Origin: Yamagishiella unicocca | Lineage: Eukaryota > Chlorophyta > Chlorophyceae > Chlamydomonadales > Volvocaceae | NCBI GenBank assembly: GCA_003116995.1 | Contig: BDSL01000078.1 | Location: 372,001 to 436,000, forward strand | Direction: 5' to 3' | Length of the DNA: 64,000 nt | Part shown: piece by piece, positions 1 through 11,494 of the stretch | How the letters are laid out: the number at the start of each line of letters is the position of its first letter | Numbering within the stretch: position 1 is the first letter of the stretch | Notes under the pieces: generated by a model | The model's input: only the letters and a program-made list of their open reading frames with translations | Database searches by the model: none | What the model was told of the DNA's origin: nothing | Position numbers and translations under genes: made by a program

Positions 1-1320
1 CAACTGTGCATGCCTGCGTTTGGCCGTTCTGAATGCGTGCGTGGGGTGCGGGGTGCCAGGCGGCGGACACAATGTTTGCGGTCCGTGTGTGCATGTACGT
101 GCCGCAGCGGCAGCTAATGCCTGCCGCTGCACCGCGCGCAAACACTATGAAATGCCTGCAGGGATCTCAGTAGGTGTGCTAGCAGCCGATGAACATAAGG
201 CCTCAATGGCAATTTAGTTTGGAGTGAAGGGGCGACGGCTTCAGGGTGGCAGCTAGCAGAGGTGGCATTTCCCGGCAGCAGCAGCAGCAACATGCAGCTG
301 CTCCTGCTTCCATAGGTAAGACTGTAGCAAGCATAAAACCAATGACCGAGGTTGGAGGCGGTTTGCATAGATGGGAGCGTGTTAGAGGATGCGTGTCCGT
401 GGCAGTCGTGCACATGTTCTGTTCGCGAGCGATGCCCCACCCCATGTATGCCTGCCCGCACGAATGTGGCCATTGGCCATCGACAAGCGTGAGTATGTGT
501 GTAGTCACTAAACGGGATCGGCACTCCCATGACAGCATTGCACCAATGTTTGTTTGTATCGCTCGTACTTGGGGTACTTGCTTTCTGTTTGCCCTACCTG
601 CGTGTATGTACGTACACCGTATTGCTGACGGTTACACTGTGTTACCTAAGTTAAGTGTTATTTAAGTTGTTCGATTTCCATATCTAGTTATGGTAGTGCC
701 GCTGACAAGTTTGTTAGGTGCCATGGTTGAGGCTTAGGGTCCGCCCCCCACATTTCAGTGTGGGCATAACCGAATCAGTGGTCGGTGATGAATAACCGAG
801 CGCCGTAGGTGTTGGAGTCAAAGTTGCAACCCACGACAAGCACAGCAATCCGATGCCTCTGTAAACCTACGGTGCATAAACCAGCTCTTTGCCAAAACAG
901 CAATGACATGATAGCATGATAACCCGTGACGACCTGCAGGTTATGATGCGGGCAAATATGCCTTAGACCTATGTACATATGCGGACATGCATGTCAACAT
1001 GGGTACTGCAGTTTACGAGCAATAACCGTGCGTAAGTTGAGGACAAGTGTCGCCCAAGCATTGGTTGGACACCAGGTGTCCTTTTCCACGTCAAAACCGC
1101 ACAGGGCGGTCCAAAATGACATTAAAAAACCCAGGCATTGCGCCTAGCCTTAAAAGATGTGTAACATCAACGGCAGTTTCAACTGTAAAGCGGTTGCTAT
1201 GTCCAAGCCAGTGCAATGCGTGCATGGTCAATGCGTGTTTTTACTCGTAAGGTCAACTATTCGTCGTCCCGGTGCTCCACCGCCGCCACCTCCACCACCA
1301 TTGATGGCCCTCTTTGGGCT
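1..1320. other. Region downstream of histone H1, no gene recognised
   Basis: No reading frame here resembles a known protein or shows a consistent exon series. Short open frames on both strands overlap one another and look like chance. A run of CAG codon-like repeats lies near 276-292. Part of this stretch should be the 3' untranslated region of the histone H1 gene, which ends at 1321 on the minus strand. Confidence 0.5.
632..636 (-). terminator. Possible TGTAA poly(A) signal for histone H1
   Basis: The minus strand reads TGTAA here, the usual poly(A) signal of volvocine algae. It lies about 685 nt past the H1 stop codon. That is long but within the range of algal 3' UTRs. It is the nearest TGTAA I saw downstream, so the link to H1 is an inference. 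Confidence 0.3.
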
Positions 1321-2955
1321 CTACTTCTTCGCCTTGGATGCCTTCTTGATTGGGGTCGCCTTCTTAGCGGGGGTCGCCTTGCTTGGTGCCTTCTTCGCCG
1401 CCGCGGCAGCCTTCATGGGCTTGGCTTCCTGTGTGTCCAAGGTCCGGGGTGTCGATGACATACACAGACGAAAACGTAAGCGTTATTTCCTTTCACTCCC
1501 AGTAGATAGAGCAGTCGTGGGGACTCAGATGCGACACTGCACACTATATTGAAGGCGCACACTGCCTCTGTGCTTACCTTCTTGGGCGCGGCCTTCTTCG
1601 CCGCGGGCTTGGTCGCCTTTGGCGTTGCTGCCTTGGGTTGAGCCGCTCCCTGAAAGACGGGCGTTTGCGCAGTCAGACCCTACTCTGCGCGTACTCTTGT
1701 CGTCGCCCGGCCTTGATGGGGCAAGCTTTTGGATGGACCGCCTGCGCGGGAAGGGTTTCAGCGGCGCTCACCTTCTTCGGCTTTGGGACAACCTTGCTGG
1801 GCTTGCTGGCTTCCTTCTTAGGCTTCGCGACCGCCTTGGGCTTTGCGGGCTCCTTTTTGGGCTTGACGGCGGCCTTCGGCTTTGCAGCGGCCTTGGGCTT
1901 GGTGTCCTCCTTTTTCGGTTTTGGTGCGGCCTTCGTCTTCTTCTCCGTTTCTTCCTGCTAATCAAGAAGGAAAAATCACAGCGTGTTGACGATCTTCCTG
2001 GATCCACAGCATGTTGACGAATAAGCGAAGACGAATCTAGGGCCTGTCCGCAGAAGAGGACAGCGAACCCCGGGACGGCCGCAGATAAAGATGCCTTGCA
2101 TCCAAACAGCATACGCAAGGGCGTCCCAGGCACATGATGCCGGACTCAGAGAATAGAACGCATCCCTTATGCGAAGGGTCGATTTTGCCGGGCCCATGCT
2201 TTCGTCCATGGTCACCTGCCGCTAATACAACCCGGTTATCTTCTTCACCTTTTTTTCCTCCTTCTTTGGCGCCGGAGGCTTTGAAGTCTGCGATTGAGAA
2301 CAAGGCGAGGACGCGGGTTCATGCGAACACGTAAGCAAAAGGACGGCATCGAATTGAAAGGCGCAGGTATCTTCCTCCGACAGCGTGCGAGAGCCAGTAC
2401 CGAGCAACCTTCATAGACCCATTCGCAAACATTGATCCTGGAACTGTCTGTTGCGTGACCGCGCCACGGAACCAGTGTCGCGGAACCCTCCACTCGTCGT
2501 CCCACCTTCGGCTTCGTCTTCTTGAGCTCCTCGCCGAGCTTAAATGAGGACTTCACCTTCACGAGCTTGCCCTGCTCAGCATATGTCTTCAGGTAATATG
2601 AGACCTTTTTCTTAAAGGTCGGGTCGTGGATGTCCTGCAAGCCATCGTTTGACGTGTCGAACTCTACTGAGCACACCCTGCCAATCCATCTCACCCACGA
2701 GACTCGTTTTCTGTGCTACAACGCTGGGGTTTGGAAGTTGGGAACAGCTAGAGTATCTGCAACCCGCACCTTGCCGTGGAGCTCCTCAATTTTCTTCGTG
2801 ATCGCGGGGGTAGATGACCCCGTCCGGTCTTTTAGGGCTGCAATGGCTTCCGCGATCATGGTCAGATACGGAGGGTGCGTGGGCGGGGCCCGCGGCTTCT
2901 TAGCCTTCTCAGCCTTCTTTGCCTTCGCGCCTGGGGCCTCAGCAGGGTCGGCCAT
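1321..2955 (-). CDS. Linker histone H1
   Basis: Linker histone that binds nucleosomes at the DNA entry/exit site in the nucleus. Exons in transcript order: 2955-2770, 2634-2506, 2287-2249, 1954-1772, 1649-1578, 1428-1321; all introns are phase 0 and the product is 238 residues. The start ATG at 2955 opens a short acidic/Ala stretch, then AKKAEKAKKPRAPPTHPPYL leads into the H1/H5 winged-helix domain (about residues 22-105, interrupted by one intron after EELHGK). The domain ends in GKLVKVKSSFKLGEELKK, a typical H1 motif. The rest is a Lys/Ala/Pro tail with repeated KPK and AKPKKE blocks spread over four exons, ending KKASKAKK. An intron-containing H1 with a Lys-rich tail fits volvocine H1 genes. 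Exon calls are from GT/AG ends and phase; the short 13-codon third exon is the least certain. Confidence 0.95.
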
Positions 2956-4890
2956 ATCAACAATGAAGATAACAGAATTAATATGGTAAGGGGATGGACT
3001 AACGTCTGAATACAGGGGCTACAGTAAGGGAATGGGTAACAAAGCGATAGTCCATTGTAGACGCTATCCGCTCCCTTGACCCGGCGCCAGGCCCATGGGA
3101 CCGACAGGATCCAAAAAAGGCCCACTTGGCTAGGGTGGTTCATTGCTGTATGCACGCATCGTGTCATCGTCCGCTATTGTTGGCCACTTTTACATGTTTG
3201 TTCTGTCAATTATGCGGGTGTCAAAGGCAATCGCAGCAGGAAAACCGTCGCGACACACCCTCCAACGACGCGCCGGACAACCGTCCGATGTTAAGGTCCT
3301 TTGCTTTAAATATTATTAATGCACATTATCCTAATTTTTTATGCGTAAGGATTTTAGTATGGCCGTAAAAATGACGGTGCGGCCCCTACCGCAGATCGTC
3401 CTCCGCACACCGTGAGTCGCGTTGAGCGCGTTGAGAGGTATCCAATTTTTTCCAACGTGGTTTATCGCAGCCAATTTATCGCAGCCGAAAATGATAACCC
3501 TGTGGACGTGACAGACAGCCTCGTTTTGACCCGTTCCGTCCCGTCCGCCTGCCGCTGCGGCTAGAAAAACTTTATGGGATGCCACCGTGCAGCTGGGGTT
3601 TCAGCACCGTCCGAGAACGAGAAGTACACTCTTCCGACAGGCGGACAACCCTTGGGGCCGGAACTCTCCTGACCTGTCCTGACCGCATAACTCACTGCTG
3701 GAAGATGAGCGTGGTCACAACAAATCGCTCTGGATGCTTTCTTAGGTAGACTGGCCTAACCATACTCTAATAGGGCTCCCCGCAACCTCAGGAGTCTCTT
3801 CTCCTTTATCGATTCATGTGCTTCTCTCTACCGCCACCTCGTGGCTCGTGTCCTGCAAACCTGACATGGGCTATCCGGGGCTGGGGCACGAAAAACGCCC
3901 TGAGACTCCATTGCGGGTGGTGCGCTGCCTCGCTCATCCTACTACCCCCCACCCCTGCCCGCGGACTGCTCCTGACCGACCCTGACTACCCCTGTCTGCC
4001 TCAGCCGGCACCGCACGGCACGTGCTACCCCCCCCCCTCGCTGCGCCCGCGCAGGGCCCCCCTCCGCACGCCGCCTAGCAGCCAACTCATCGGACGGACA
4101 CTGCCGCTGACTCATACACAAGGGCACCCCCTGCCTGCCTTGGCGCGCCCTGCAGTACTACCGAAGCCTGGTCCGCCACTGCTTGCGCCAGGTCCTCCTG
4201 CCGCTCCCTCCGCGGCGCCCAGGCCCCCGGCAGCCCTGGCTCCCCCGGCTCCCGCACCGGGCAGGGTGCTGCGGCCTCCGGATCCAGGGCCACCACCCAG
4301 TCGCCTTCGCCACCGCCTCTGACACCGCTGCGACTGCTGTTGCGGTCGCCGCTGCAGCCCGACGACCCAGCTGCGGAGCTGTCAGCTGTCGGCATCGCCA
4401 CCGTGCCGCTGGCAGCCGTGGCAGCAGCGGCCGCAGCAGCGGCCCTGGACTTGGCGGGTCGGGGCTTGACGACCGCCTTACACCGCCGCCGCACCTGCAG
4501 GCCTTGCTGCGGGCGGCCGTCGAGCTGGGCCTCCTGCAGCCCCTTGGCCCCGCTCGTGATCCGCTCCAGCTCGCGCTCCCGCTCGCGCTCCTGCTCGCGC
4601 TCCCGCTCGCGCTCCTGCTCATCCTGTCCGTCCTGGTGAAAAAAGCCACCGTCGCGGTAAGGCGAGGTGGTGAGAGGACGGTGGAGAAATTGCTGGACAG
4701 GCCGTTGTGGCAGTGCACTGCAGGTGCGCCATGCGACGCAGGGGGCGAGTGCTCCGCCGCGCACCTGGCCACCGAATGGTCCCGGCGATGTGTCAGGGAC
4801 CCTCCCTCACCCAATGTCACTACGTAAAGCTAGGTACCTCTAGCGAACACGTGCAATGACATTGTATTTCCTCGTCACTTGATATATTGA
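2956..4890. other. Upstream region of histone H1 and intergenic DNA
   Basis: Contains the H1 promoter on the minus strand. AT-rich DNA around 3300-3350 could hold core promoter elements, but I cannot name one. A short tandem of TTTATCGCAGCC lies near 3462-3488. From about 3800 to 4830 the DNA becomes very C-rich with long overlapping open frames on both strands; only the segment listed at 4087-4764 looked at all like coding sequence. Confidence 0.4.
4087..4764 (-). other. Unassigned open segment with Glu/Arg repeat
   Basis: An open minus-strand frame of about 225 codons that has no ATG at its 5' end. It encodes a run of alternating Glu and Arg (about 4568-4623, from repeats of CGCTCC/CGCTCG on the plus strand), then a basic stretch and an Ala run. 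This could be an exon of an unrecognised gene, but the plus strand is also open here and no splice partners are clear. The neighbouring RNase H-like gene appears to end at 5079 with poly(A) signals at 4916 and 4894, so I did not join it to that gene. Confidence 0.2.
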
Positions 4891-4893
4891 TAT

Positions 4894-4920
4894 TTACACC
4901 CTCGTAAACTAATATTTACA
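4894..4920 (-). terminator. Two TGTAA poly(A) signals
   Basis: The minus strand reads TGTAA at 4916-4920 and again at 4894-4898, inside an AT-rich patch 160-185 nt past the stop codon of the gene ending at 5079. TGTAA is the standard signal in volvocine algae. They set the likely 3' end of the RNase H1-like gene. Confidence 0.65.
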
Positions 4921-5078
4921 TGTAGGGGGAGCAGTACTTCAACTCTGTTAGACTACCTCTCGCGGGAATCGAAAGTTCCCCTCCGGATATCCCTTCCGCA
5001 AGGGGGATTTTTAGTTTAACGCAAGGGGGTAGTGCAACAGCGGTCGAAGATACCCCTTGAGAGGTAAGGGGCACTACG

Positions 5079-8000
5079 TCACCTGACCCGGCGCCTTACC
5101 CGCAAGAGATGCAGCTCGCGACGCAGCTGGTTGAGTACGAACGCCCCCCGGAGCGGCTGCTCGCACCGCGCATCAGTTGACAAAGCCGTTGCCGTGCAAC
5201 CAGTCTCGCCGTACAAGTACTGCAGCAGCGCCGCGGCGTAGCTGCCGAAGGGTCCGAGCCCCAAGCGCGGTGCTGATGCCGCACCCGGGTCCGGGCGCTG
5301 GCCCTCACCGCTGCTGCTTGCGCCGCTCTGCGCCAGCCACCGTTGGCGCTCAGCTTCCGAGACCTGCACAGGGCCAGGCGGGAGCAGGGCGGGGGCCGGA
5401 GCGGGCGCCGCAACCATCGGTGCACGCGACGAAGGTGCTGGCCTGGACGAAGAGCGGGACAGGGGCTCCTGTACGATCCCGCGAGGCAGAGCACAGCGGT
5501 TCCCGCCCACGCACACCCATCCTCGACCTCGGCCCCCAGCACCGGCGTTGCAAGCACGCAAGCAGTTTGCGCATATGCAACGCGGCCGCGGCCTCCACTC
5601 CAACCGTCCACCGGTGCGCTCCCCGCCGCGCCGCCTACCCCCACCTGCAGCAGCTGCTCCAGCCCTGCCGGCGACATCTGCGGCGCCCACTCGGCAGCCA
5701 GCCGCTGCACGGTGCCCGCCAGAGCCGCAGCCTCGGCGGCGCGCTTCCGGGCGTCACTGCGGGAGGGGGCGTGGAGGTTGGCTCGTCTCGGGCTTTGAGC
5801 ATGTAGCACATTTTAGCTACGTTTCTTCTTCCTACCCCGACGCCGACCCCGATCCCGACCCACCTTTCCCCTCGGACGTCCACCGTCTCCATGCCGTCCA
5901 GCAGCCGGATCAATTCCGCCTGGAGGCAGGCAGGGCGGTCACAGCATAATTTTTGTTGGCTGTAAGAAGCCGTGGTATATCACCGTTTGCAAACACCTCG
6001 TCGACGAGCCCCATCTTTCTATCCTCCCCCAGCCACCCGGTGCCACCCTCCCCCTGCCGGCACCCTGCAGGTCCATCCACCGTTCCTCCTCCTCCGCGGC
6101 ATCACCAGCAACCCGCTCCCTCCCTCGTTAGCGGGACCCACCTGCAAGGGCTGCACGCTTGGAGGCAGCGAGATGCGGTCGTGAGGGCTCCAACTGATAT
6201 GGAACTCCTCCTCGTCCTCGTCCTTACCCAGCTCTAACGCAGTGCCATCAGCTTCGACTTCGACCTCCGGCCACTGCTGCGGCTGCCCGAGCAGTAAAGG
6301 AGGTGACGGTGACGACATGGACGATGATGACAGCCAGGACGTGTGATCGGGCCGCTGTCGGGTGGCGGCTGGTGGAGGGGGGTACAGCGGCAGCCCGGGG
6401 CCGACCAGCTGGACGCGGCGAAGACCCAGATGGAGGGCCTCCTGGGGGGGTGAAGCGGTGGGGGCGCAAACGGTGGATGGGTGGCGGCAGCGCAGCCCCA
6501 CGCCGGAGACAGGGCCGGCAGTGACCCGTCCAGGACGAGTACCCGGCACCCTGCGTGCCAGTTGCGACGACAGATCCGCCACCTCACGGGTTTTAAGAAT
6601 CACATCATCACCAACAACCCACCACTGATTCGATTAGCTGACAAGGCACTTCAGCCAGCGACGCAGCCCAGTGTGTGGCCCACTCTTCCCTTCCTCCCCT
6701 CACACTCCGCCCCGCAGCCTCTCCATCCCGCCCTTCGTCCCACACGTACTTTGAGGCACACCAGCAGCGCCGTGTAGGGCCCCTCGTGGGGGTGGTCGCA
6801 CGTCAAGACGCCCGCGGTGCAGGCGACCTGGGGGCGGCCCCGCGGGTTGGACCAGGAGGTCACCGGTTAACACACGAACGATGGCCGGCTGGGGGCGGAG
6901 CCTCGCGGGCGGGGGAGGGAATGACTTGTTTTGGTGTTACCACCTTTCGAAACAGACATCATACCCTCAGCAATGCTCCCCACCCCACCCCACCCCAAAC
7001 GGCACCCACCATCGACTTGTCGGTCGGGTCCAGCAGCAGCGCCGAGTACTCGAGCAGCATAGAGGCGGACGCGGCTGGCATCGAGGATGAAGGGGGTGAA
7101 GATGACGAGGTGGTCGATGAGCGCGAGGAGGCGCCCGATGAAGGCAACGACTCCGCCCCTGAGGCTCTCCTCGCGTGGAAGGCCTTCGGAGGCAGCAGCC
7201 AGTGGGCAGCACCGCAGCCGTCAGGGTGGGCGGACAGCGTGTGGGGGTGCGCAGGCGGCCCGAGGCGACCTTGGACCCCCCCCAGACCTCCCGCGTACGA
7301 AGCGATATGACGCAGCAGCGCCCGCCAGTCGTGAGAAAGGCCGAGAGGGCGCCAGTACTAGGCCAAGCGCCAAACCAGGCACCTCCCTTACCCCATTCAG
7401 CGGCCCCACCACCTCCCCGCCACCCACCAGGATGTACTGCCGATCTGGGTCGGGCCGAGGGCTCCCGCTCAACGTCTCGAAGCTGTACGGCACTGGAGCA
7501 GGACCCGGTTCCGCTGGCGGCGACACGGCAGGCGCATACGCCGCGGCAGCGATTGAGGAAGTGGCGGCGGCGGGAGCCGCTCCCGCCACCTCACTCTTAC
7601 GGGGCCGCCCCCGCTGCCGCTTCACTGGCTCAGCCCGACCTGATGGCGGCGGTGGCGCCACCGCCACCGCCGCCATCTGAGGCTCTGGCTGCATCACCTT
7701 CCTCGGCCGACCCCTGGGGCGCCTGAGCGGCTCCGGCAACGGTGCCGAGTCTCCTGTCCGCTGGGGGGCCTCCGAGGCGGTTTGCGGCCGCTGCGTGGCC
7801 CCCAGCGGCTCCGACGGGTCGCTAACAAAGCAGGACGGCGGCGACGAGCAAGATGCCGTCGTAGTGGCGGAGAGCGGCTGCGGGGGCTCCGTGCTGGCGG
7901 CGGAGGAGGAGGCGAAGCCGGAGGAATAGCCGTAGGATGAGGTGGTGGATGCGGCGATGGCGGAGTCCTGCGGCCAGGCACTGGTCGTGTGGTAGTGCTG

Positions 8001-9978
8001 GTGCTGCAGCATCAGGCCGGAGGGCCCCGAGGCCCCCAGTAGCGAGGTGAGGTAGCCCGGGGGGTCCGACGTCAGCGGAGCGGTCATCGGCGTAGGCGCC
8101 GGCAGCGGCCGCCCGCTGCTGAAGCTGCTGAAGCTGCCGCCGCCGCCGCCACCACTCCTGCTGGCGGACCCCGACCGCGACTCGGAAGGCCGCCGCCCGA
8201 TGCCTGGGTTGACCGGCGGTGGCGGCACGGCGGCGGCGTCCCCGGCTGCCAGCGCGTGCTTCAGGTAGCTGGAGTGCGGCTGTGGGGGCAGCGGCAGCAG
8301 GAACTCGCCCTCAGCCTCGGCGTCGTAGTCCTCGCTGCCGCTGTGGCGCGGCTCGTCCGGGTACTGATACTGGTTCTGGAGCGGCAGCTCGTGCTGGTGT
8401 GGGTGTTGGTACTCCAGATCCCCGGGGGGCCCGGTCTGGAGCATCTGCTCGCTGAAGGCTGCCACGCCTTCGGGGGCCATGCCAGCAGCCGACATGTCCG
8501 TCTGCTGCAGCTGGGGGGGCTGCAGCAGCTGGTCCACGTAGCCGGGGCCAAAGGCAAAGGCTACTGCGTCTGCCTGGCAGCTGCGGAGGCAGGGAAGGGG
8601 GGAGGGTTGGTGGGCGGTGGACACGAGGGGAATGATCCCCGGCTTGCCGTTGCCCTTGCGGTCGGGACGAGCGCCCTACTGCCGGCCTGGACTGCAGGGC
8701 CCGGGGCAGTGGCCTGCTCCCTATCCCCTGCCCCGCCTTCCTTTCCCCCCCTCCTGCTCCGCCTTCCCTCCCGCCTCCCCGCTCCCCCGCCTGCCCGCAG
8801 TCTGCTCTCACTCGAACGAGCGGTGCTCCGCGTAGCGCCCGTTGATGGCCGCCTCCGCCTCCTGCAACGGAGTGAAGGAGGACGATGGCGGCGGGGGCAG
8901 TAGGCAGATAGCGCCGCTTCTCGCAGTGCTTGGGCAGCACCAGCACCGGATAGCACGTGTAACGACTTCGTCATGACCCACATGCCCATGGGCACAAGCG
9001 ACGAAGTCGCGACCCACATGGCCAAGGGCCCACGGGACCGCACCTCGCCCCTCCCTGGAGAAGATAGCCCCGCACCTGCCAGGTGTTGTACACGCCGGGG
9101 CTGCCTCCCTCCACGAAGCGCACCGCGTACCACTTGCGGTAGTACTCCCGGGAGGGCGCCGACGGCACCGGCAGCACGATGGGGGAGGTCTCCCACGGCC
9201 GAGGAGCCACAGCCACCTCGGGTCCCTGTGCGCCGGAGTGCTGCTGCTGCTTGCCCTGGCGGCTGTGGCTGACGGGCTCCAACAGGGCTGCTTGCCTGGC
9301 CCTGTAGCCGACGGAGCCGCTCATGTCGGTGGCCATGGGGGCCTCAGCCGCCGCCTCGAGGACCAGCTGGCGCAGGTGGGAGAGCCCGGCGTCCTGCCAA
9401 GGATGGGACAGGACGTAGTATGTGTGGGGACGGCGGACGGTGTGTGGGGACTGGCTGCGAATCGAAGGCATTATCCCAGCGGTTTAGCGGATTATCCGAT
9501 TTCCTTCTAGGCGACAATTACGTGAGGGGCAGCCTGGCGCTTCCTCAATATGCAATTCCAGGGGTTGACATGACGTTTGCGAATATGTAGTGAGTGCCCG
9601 ATGACCGCTCACCTCTTCCTTGGCACGGATATCCAAGGTCCGAATCCATGTCAACGCCGCTAATTCGCTGGCAAAGCCCTTGTGCACGGCGTGGCTGTGC
9701 CCTAACACCAACTGCTTCACATGGTCCCAAGCCCGGTAGACTCCGCGTGCGTCTGCTGGTTGAAAAACAGCATACCACTTTCGTCTTGCATGTGTCACAA
9801 CCAAGCTGCGAGGCTGCGCGTCCGGTAAGCGCGAAGACGAGGGGGCGGGAGCCCATGCCGGCGGCGCCTGGCCAACAAGCTGCCCATAATGTATTCCTTG
9901 CGGGTGAAGCGATCTACGACAAGATCGCGGCTGCACTACACGGTAGCCTTGGGACGGCCCCGTGGCAGCCGCCGACAT
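5079..9978 (-). CDS. RNase H1-like protein, catalytic residues lost, two HBDs, AT-hooks
   Basis: Exons: 9978-9613, 9393-9076, 8861-8812, 8580-7428, 7150-7010, 6827-6750, 6441-6142, 5919-5864, 5756-5645, 5468-5079; about 987 residues. Two RNase H1 N-terminal hybrid-binding domains (HBD/Cauli_VI fold) are visible: RRKWYAVF..GVYRAWDHVKQ (residues about 67-112) and RKWYAVR..PGVYNTWQ (about 210-250). A long Ser/Pro/Gln region follows with two AT-hooks (RRPRGRPRK near 7701-7725 and RQRGRPRK near 7596-7623). The C-terminal half aligns exon by exon with the RNase H domain of the neighbouring gene: YSALLLDP matches FGAVLVDP and LHLGLRRVQLVGPG matches LEMGVRHLVVQGDS. The DEDD acids are not kept: FDGGS is absent, the motif Glu is Pro, GDS is GPG, and the last Asp is Glu. 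It probably binds hybrids or DNA without cutting. The exon 5 acceptor is the weakest point. Confidence 0.82.
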
Positions 9979-11266
9979 TCTAGGTTGTGGTCGGCTTCAC
10001 TGTAGGCTCCTCCCTGGCCAGCAGTGCAAACCTATAAGGAAAGATAACAATTGCACTGCTATGTTAATTCGCAAAGGCCTAGTATGGTGCTGTTAGTATG
10101 CGGAAGTGACAGGGTCGTTTCTCCCAGGGCTGCTGCCCCAGGCCCTAATGGTATCAATCTCCGCCTTTACTTCCTAATCACTTTAAGAGCATGCCTTTCG
10201 ATGACGGAAACCGAAACTATTTGCATGCCATGCTTTGTCAGCATGCAGCCGCAGCCCTAGGACAGGCAAGCGCCGTGGACAGCGCCTGTCAGTACATGCC
10301 GGGACTGCCTTGGAAACGATTCGTGTACGAAGACGCACTCAGATCACTTCGGCTAAAGTGCTGGCCTCCTTGCTTGGGACTGCCGCCAACGGCATTTAAC
10401 GGAACAGTCCGTAACAGTCCCGCAAGACAAACAACCAGCAGAAATTGCGCCTGCACCTCAGGTATTCCACATAAGCGAATCCTTTGCACATGCAACAAGC
10501 AGGTGCAATTGCAGCAAACTCGCAGTGCTTGCCCTATGACCGTTAACGATGAAACCTGGTCGCGTGTGGATCCTTTGCAACTGATTGGCGAGTACCAGCT
10601 GCGCCTCCCAGCACACGCACACTAGGTCAACGCGAAGTTTCACCTAGTCGAGCACCGTGACAAATGTGCGACAGACTCGGATCGCCTGGAGAATCCTGGA
10701 GTAGCCTGGAGGCCCAAGAAAACGCCCGCCAGGGCCCGCCTTGCCAACCACGGAAGCCAAGCGTCACGCCGCAGTGCTGCCGCCGCGTGGCTGCCCCAGG
10801 TGCGCCACCACCACCCTAGCCTCAGTCACTAAATCCTCTTGCAAAAGCCATTTTCACCTCCTTCAGTCCCCGCGGCCTCCTCTGCGCCCTGGTCAGTCCA
10901 GCAGCCCGCGGCCCGCATACGCCAATGCGAGCAGCGTCCGACGGAACTGCGAAACGTCCCCCGCCACCGACCCACGGGCCGCCAGCAATGGCCGACACTC
11001 CGTCACCCGGATCTTCGTCCTGTCGCCTGCCCTCTCCTGCCGCGGCCGACCCCGTCTAGCTGGCTTAGCGGCGGCGGCCGCATCGACTGCGGTGCTTTTG
11101 AGGACGGAGCTGGAGAGAGGTGCCTCCACCGCGGCGGCCGCGGCGGCTCGGGCCGCCAGCAGGGCGGTCTCACCCAGGTGCTGCGGTGGCGGGTGGCGGG
11201 GGAGGGGGCCGCGGGTCCGGGGTCTGACAGGGGAGCCGTTGTTGCGGGTCAGGTGCCTGCCATGCA
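9979..11266. other. Intergenic region between the two RNase H1-like genes
   Basis: Upstream DNA of the minus-strand gene starting at 9978 and downstream DNA of the gene ending at 11495. A plus-strand frame of 144 codons at 10191-10625 has no recognisable domain and lacks supporting splice sites. Nothing else is clear. Confidence 0.4.
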
Positions 11267-11487
11267 GCGGGGCTGACCCAGATGAGCGGGGCTGACCCAG
11301 ATGATGAGCGGGGCTGACCCAGATGAGCGGGGCTGACCCAGATGATGAGCGGGGCTGACCCAGATGAGCGGGGCTGACCCAGATGAGCGGGGCTGACCCA
11401 GATGAGCGGGGCTGACCCAGATGATGAGCGGGGCTGACCCAGATGAGCGGGGCTGACCCAGATGATGAGCGGGGCTGACCCAGATGA
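11267..11487. repeat. 19/22-bp minisatellite, 11 copies
   Basis: Eleven tandem copies of a unit containing GCGGGGCTGACCCAGATGA; some copies carry an extra ATG, giving 22 bp in place of 19. The array starts about 8 nt past the RNase H1 stop codon, so it lies in the 3' untranslated region of that gene. Confidence 0.9.
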
Positions 11488-11494
11488 CACGCAG

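Noticed and set aside
5079..9978. Calling the RNase H1-like gene a broken pseudogene
   Set aside because: Ten exons join in frame with normal splice sites, and HBD and AT-hook motifs are well kept. Loss is limited to catalytic positions, which suggests a changed function; this rests on sequence alone.
10191..10625. 144-codon plus-strand frame as a gene
   Set aside because: No recognisable domain, no supporting splice pattern, and composition like the intergenic DNA around it.
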